Positions 5,728 through 6,526 of a stretch of DNA of 6,526 bases are shown here, piece after piece. The translations under genes and the position numbers were made by a program. The stretch is from Clostridia bacterium (lineage in GTDB: Bacteria; Bacillota; Clostridia; Oscillospirales; QAMX01). Below the pieces are notes generated by a model. It saw nothing but the letters and a program-made list of their open reading frames with translations, was not told the DNA's origin and made no database searches. The stretch is taken from assembly GCA_017556885.1 (NCBI GenBank), contig JAFYLV010000109.1:1-6526 (forward strand), written 5' to 3'. Positions within the stretch are counted from its first letter, which is position 1, and each line of letters opens with the position of its first letter.

Positions 5728-6526
5728 CAAAAATGCGGTGATCTCCTCGCAATCATAGCCCGGCTGCAGCGCAAGGTTGATGCCGTAGCCGATGATCTTT
5801 GCTACACAAGCCACCTCCGCATCAATATCCCGGGGTGTGACCAGCATCCGTCCGTATTCGCTGTCCTCTGCGATTCCGTCCGGCATCGGCAGACCGGCAT
5901 TTTCCAGCACATCGGAGGTCAACGTCAGGGCATCAACAACGGTTGGAACACCGATGGCGATACAGGGGATGCCGAGAGTCTGCATGTTCAGCGGAAAGCG
6001 TTTTTGCCCAAGGCCGGAGGCGGGCATAATACCGCTATCGGTCAGTTGTACGGTGCGGAGTACGCGGGAAACCCGTCGGGATGCCAGCGCATCCACTGCG
6101 ATGACGGCGGAAGGGGCGCATTTTTCGCATACGCCCTTTACGATCTCTCCCGTTTCCACGCCGGTGAGGCCGAGAACGCCCGGCTGCAATGCCGATACCG
6201 GCCGGAGATTACCGAATAAATCCGGTATTTCATCCACCAGATGCCGCGTGACCATGATATGGTCGGCACAGGCAGGGCCAAGCGCATCGGGAGTAATGTG
6301 GCGGTTTCCAAGGCCGACGACAAGAACGCTTTGCAGGCCAGTCGGAAGCAGCCGGGAAAGACAATCTGCCACGGCATTTGCACATTCCGTAAAACAAACC
6401 TCGCGCCGATCCCAGACCTTGCCAAGCTCCAGTGTTACATAGCGCCCCTTTTCCTTGCCGATGCTCCGCCCGGCATCGTCGGAATCGACGGTCAGCATTT
6501 GCGCGGGCAGAGGGTCACCGACAATG
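5722..6526 (-). CDS. gpr: Germination protease GPR, N-terminus off the right edge
   Basis: GPR is the aspartic-type protease (MEROPS family A25) that degrades small acid-soluble spore proteins when a spore germinates, freeing DNA and amino acids. It is made as a zymogen in the forespore. The frame stays open to the window edge. The methionine at 6498-6496 is internal, because family-typical sequence (VGDPLPAQ) precedes it and the usual N-terminal region is outside. Counting from that methionine: GKEKGRYVTLEL (14-25), VVGLGNRHITPDALGP (60-75) with D71, VSALQPGVLGLTGVETGEI (101-119), AVIAVDALASRR (131-142) with D136, SGLGQKR (161-167) and GIPCIAIGVPTVVDA (176-190). D71 and D136 align with the two aspartates essential in Bacillus megaterium GPR (D127, D193). 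The segment between PTVVDA and MLVTPRDID (218-226) is only 27 residues, much shorter than in Bacillus. It is followed by spoIIP on the same strand. Confidence 0.97.
   Translation of the reverse strand, partial: IVGDPLPAQMLTVDSDDAGRSIGKEKGRYVTLELGKVWDRREVCFTECANAVADCLSRLLPTGLQSVLVVGLGNRHITPDALGPACADHIMVTRHLVDEIPDLFGNLRPVSALQPGVLGLTGVETGEIVKGVCEKCAPSAVIAVDALASRRVSRVLRTVQLTDSGIMPASGLGQKRFPLNMQTLGIPCIAIGVPTVVDALTLTSDVLENAGLPMPDGIAEDSEYGRMLVTPRDIDAEVACVAKIIGYGINLALQPGYDCEEITAFLA

Noticed and set aside
5704..6219. 171-codon + strand frame opposite gpr
   Set aside because: gpr on the - strand has both active-site aspartates and all family blocks; the + strand frame is its shadow.
6496..6498. Methionine codon at 6498-6496 as the true start of gpr
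   Set aside because: The frame continues to the window edge with family-like residues before this methionine, and GPR normally has several dozen more residues ahead of the GRYVTLE block. The gene is better called 5' partial.
1..6526. Search for CRISPR arrays, insertion sequences, tRNA or rRNA genes, riboswitches and defence or toxin-antitoxin genes
   Set aside because: No regularly spaced repeats, transposase motifs, tRNA-like folds or unknown multi-gene clusters are visible; nearly all bases are accounted for by six known gene families and short regulatory gaps.

Overview
This 6.5 kb window comes from an endospore-forming member of the Bacillota. Three sporulation genes (yunB, spoIIP, gpr) sit among housekeeping genes. 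The DNA is GC-rich by eye and strongly G/C-biased at third codon positions. That suggests one of the high-GC gut Clostridia (Oscillospiraceae/Ruminococcaceae type) rather than Bacillus, but this taxonomic placement is inference from style only.

Layout, left to right. (1) 1-995, + strand: the 3' part of argH (argininosuccinate lyase), followed after 4 bases by rluB (23S rRNA pseudouridine synthase, 1000-1734). They look like one transcription unit closed by a strong Rho-independent hairpin at 1745-1787. (2) 1786-2484, + strand: yunB, a sporulation membrane protein. Its ribosome binding site lies in the 3' arm of that terminator and its TTG start lies in the terminator's T-run. (3) 2549-4528, + strand: ligA (NAD-dependent DNA ligase), with its own extended -10 promoter just after yunB. 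(4) 4589-4621: a hairpin between the convergent ligA and spoIIP genes, probably terminating both. (5) 5676-4615, - strand: spoIIP (engulfment cell-wall hydrolase). (6) 6526-5722, - strand: gpr (germination protease), whose N-terminal coding part runs off the right edge. The gpr-spoIIP order matches the pair known from Bacillus. A good sigma-E-like promoter sits across the gpr stop codon in front of spoIIP.

The genes cover arginine synthesis, ribosome modification, DNA replication and repair, and the mother-cell and forespore programmes. No mobile element, CRISPR array, RNA gene or unknown multi-gene system is visible. Every substantial gene belongs to a recognisable family. The points worth a second look are regulatory: the terminator that contains the yunB start region, the likely sigma-E promoter of spoIIP, and the compact C-terminal region of GPR. 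All gene-free gaps are shorter than 100 bases.
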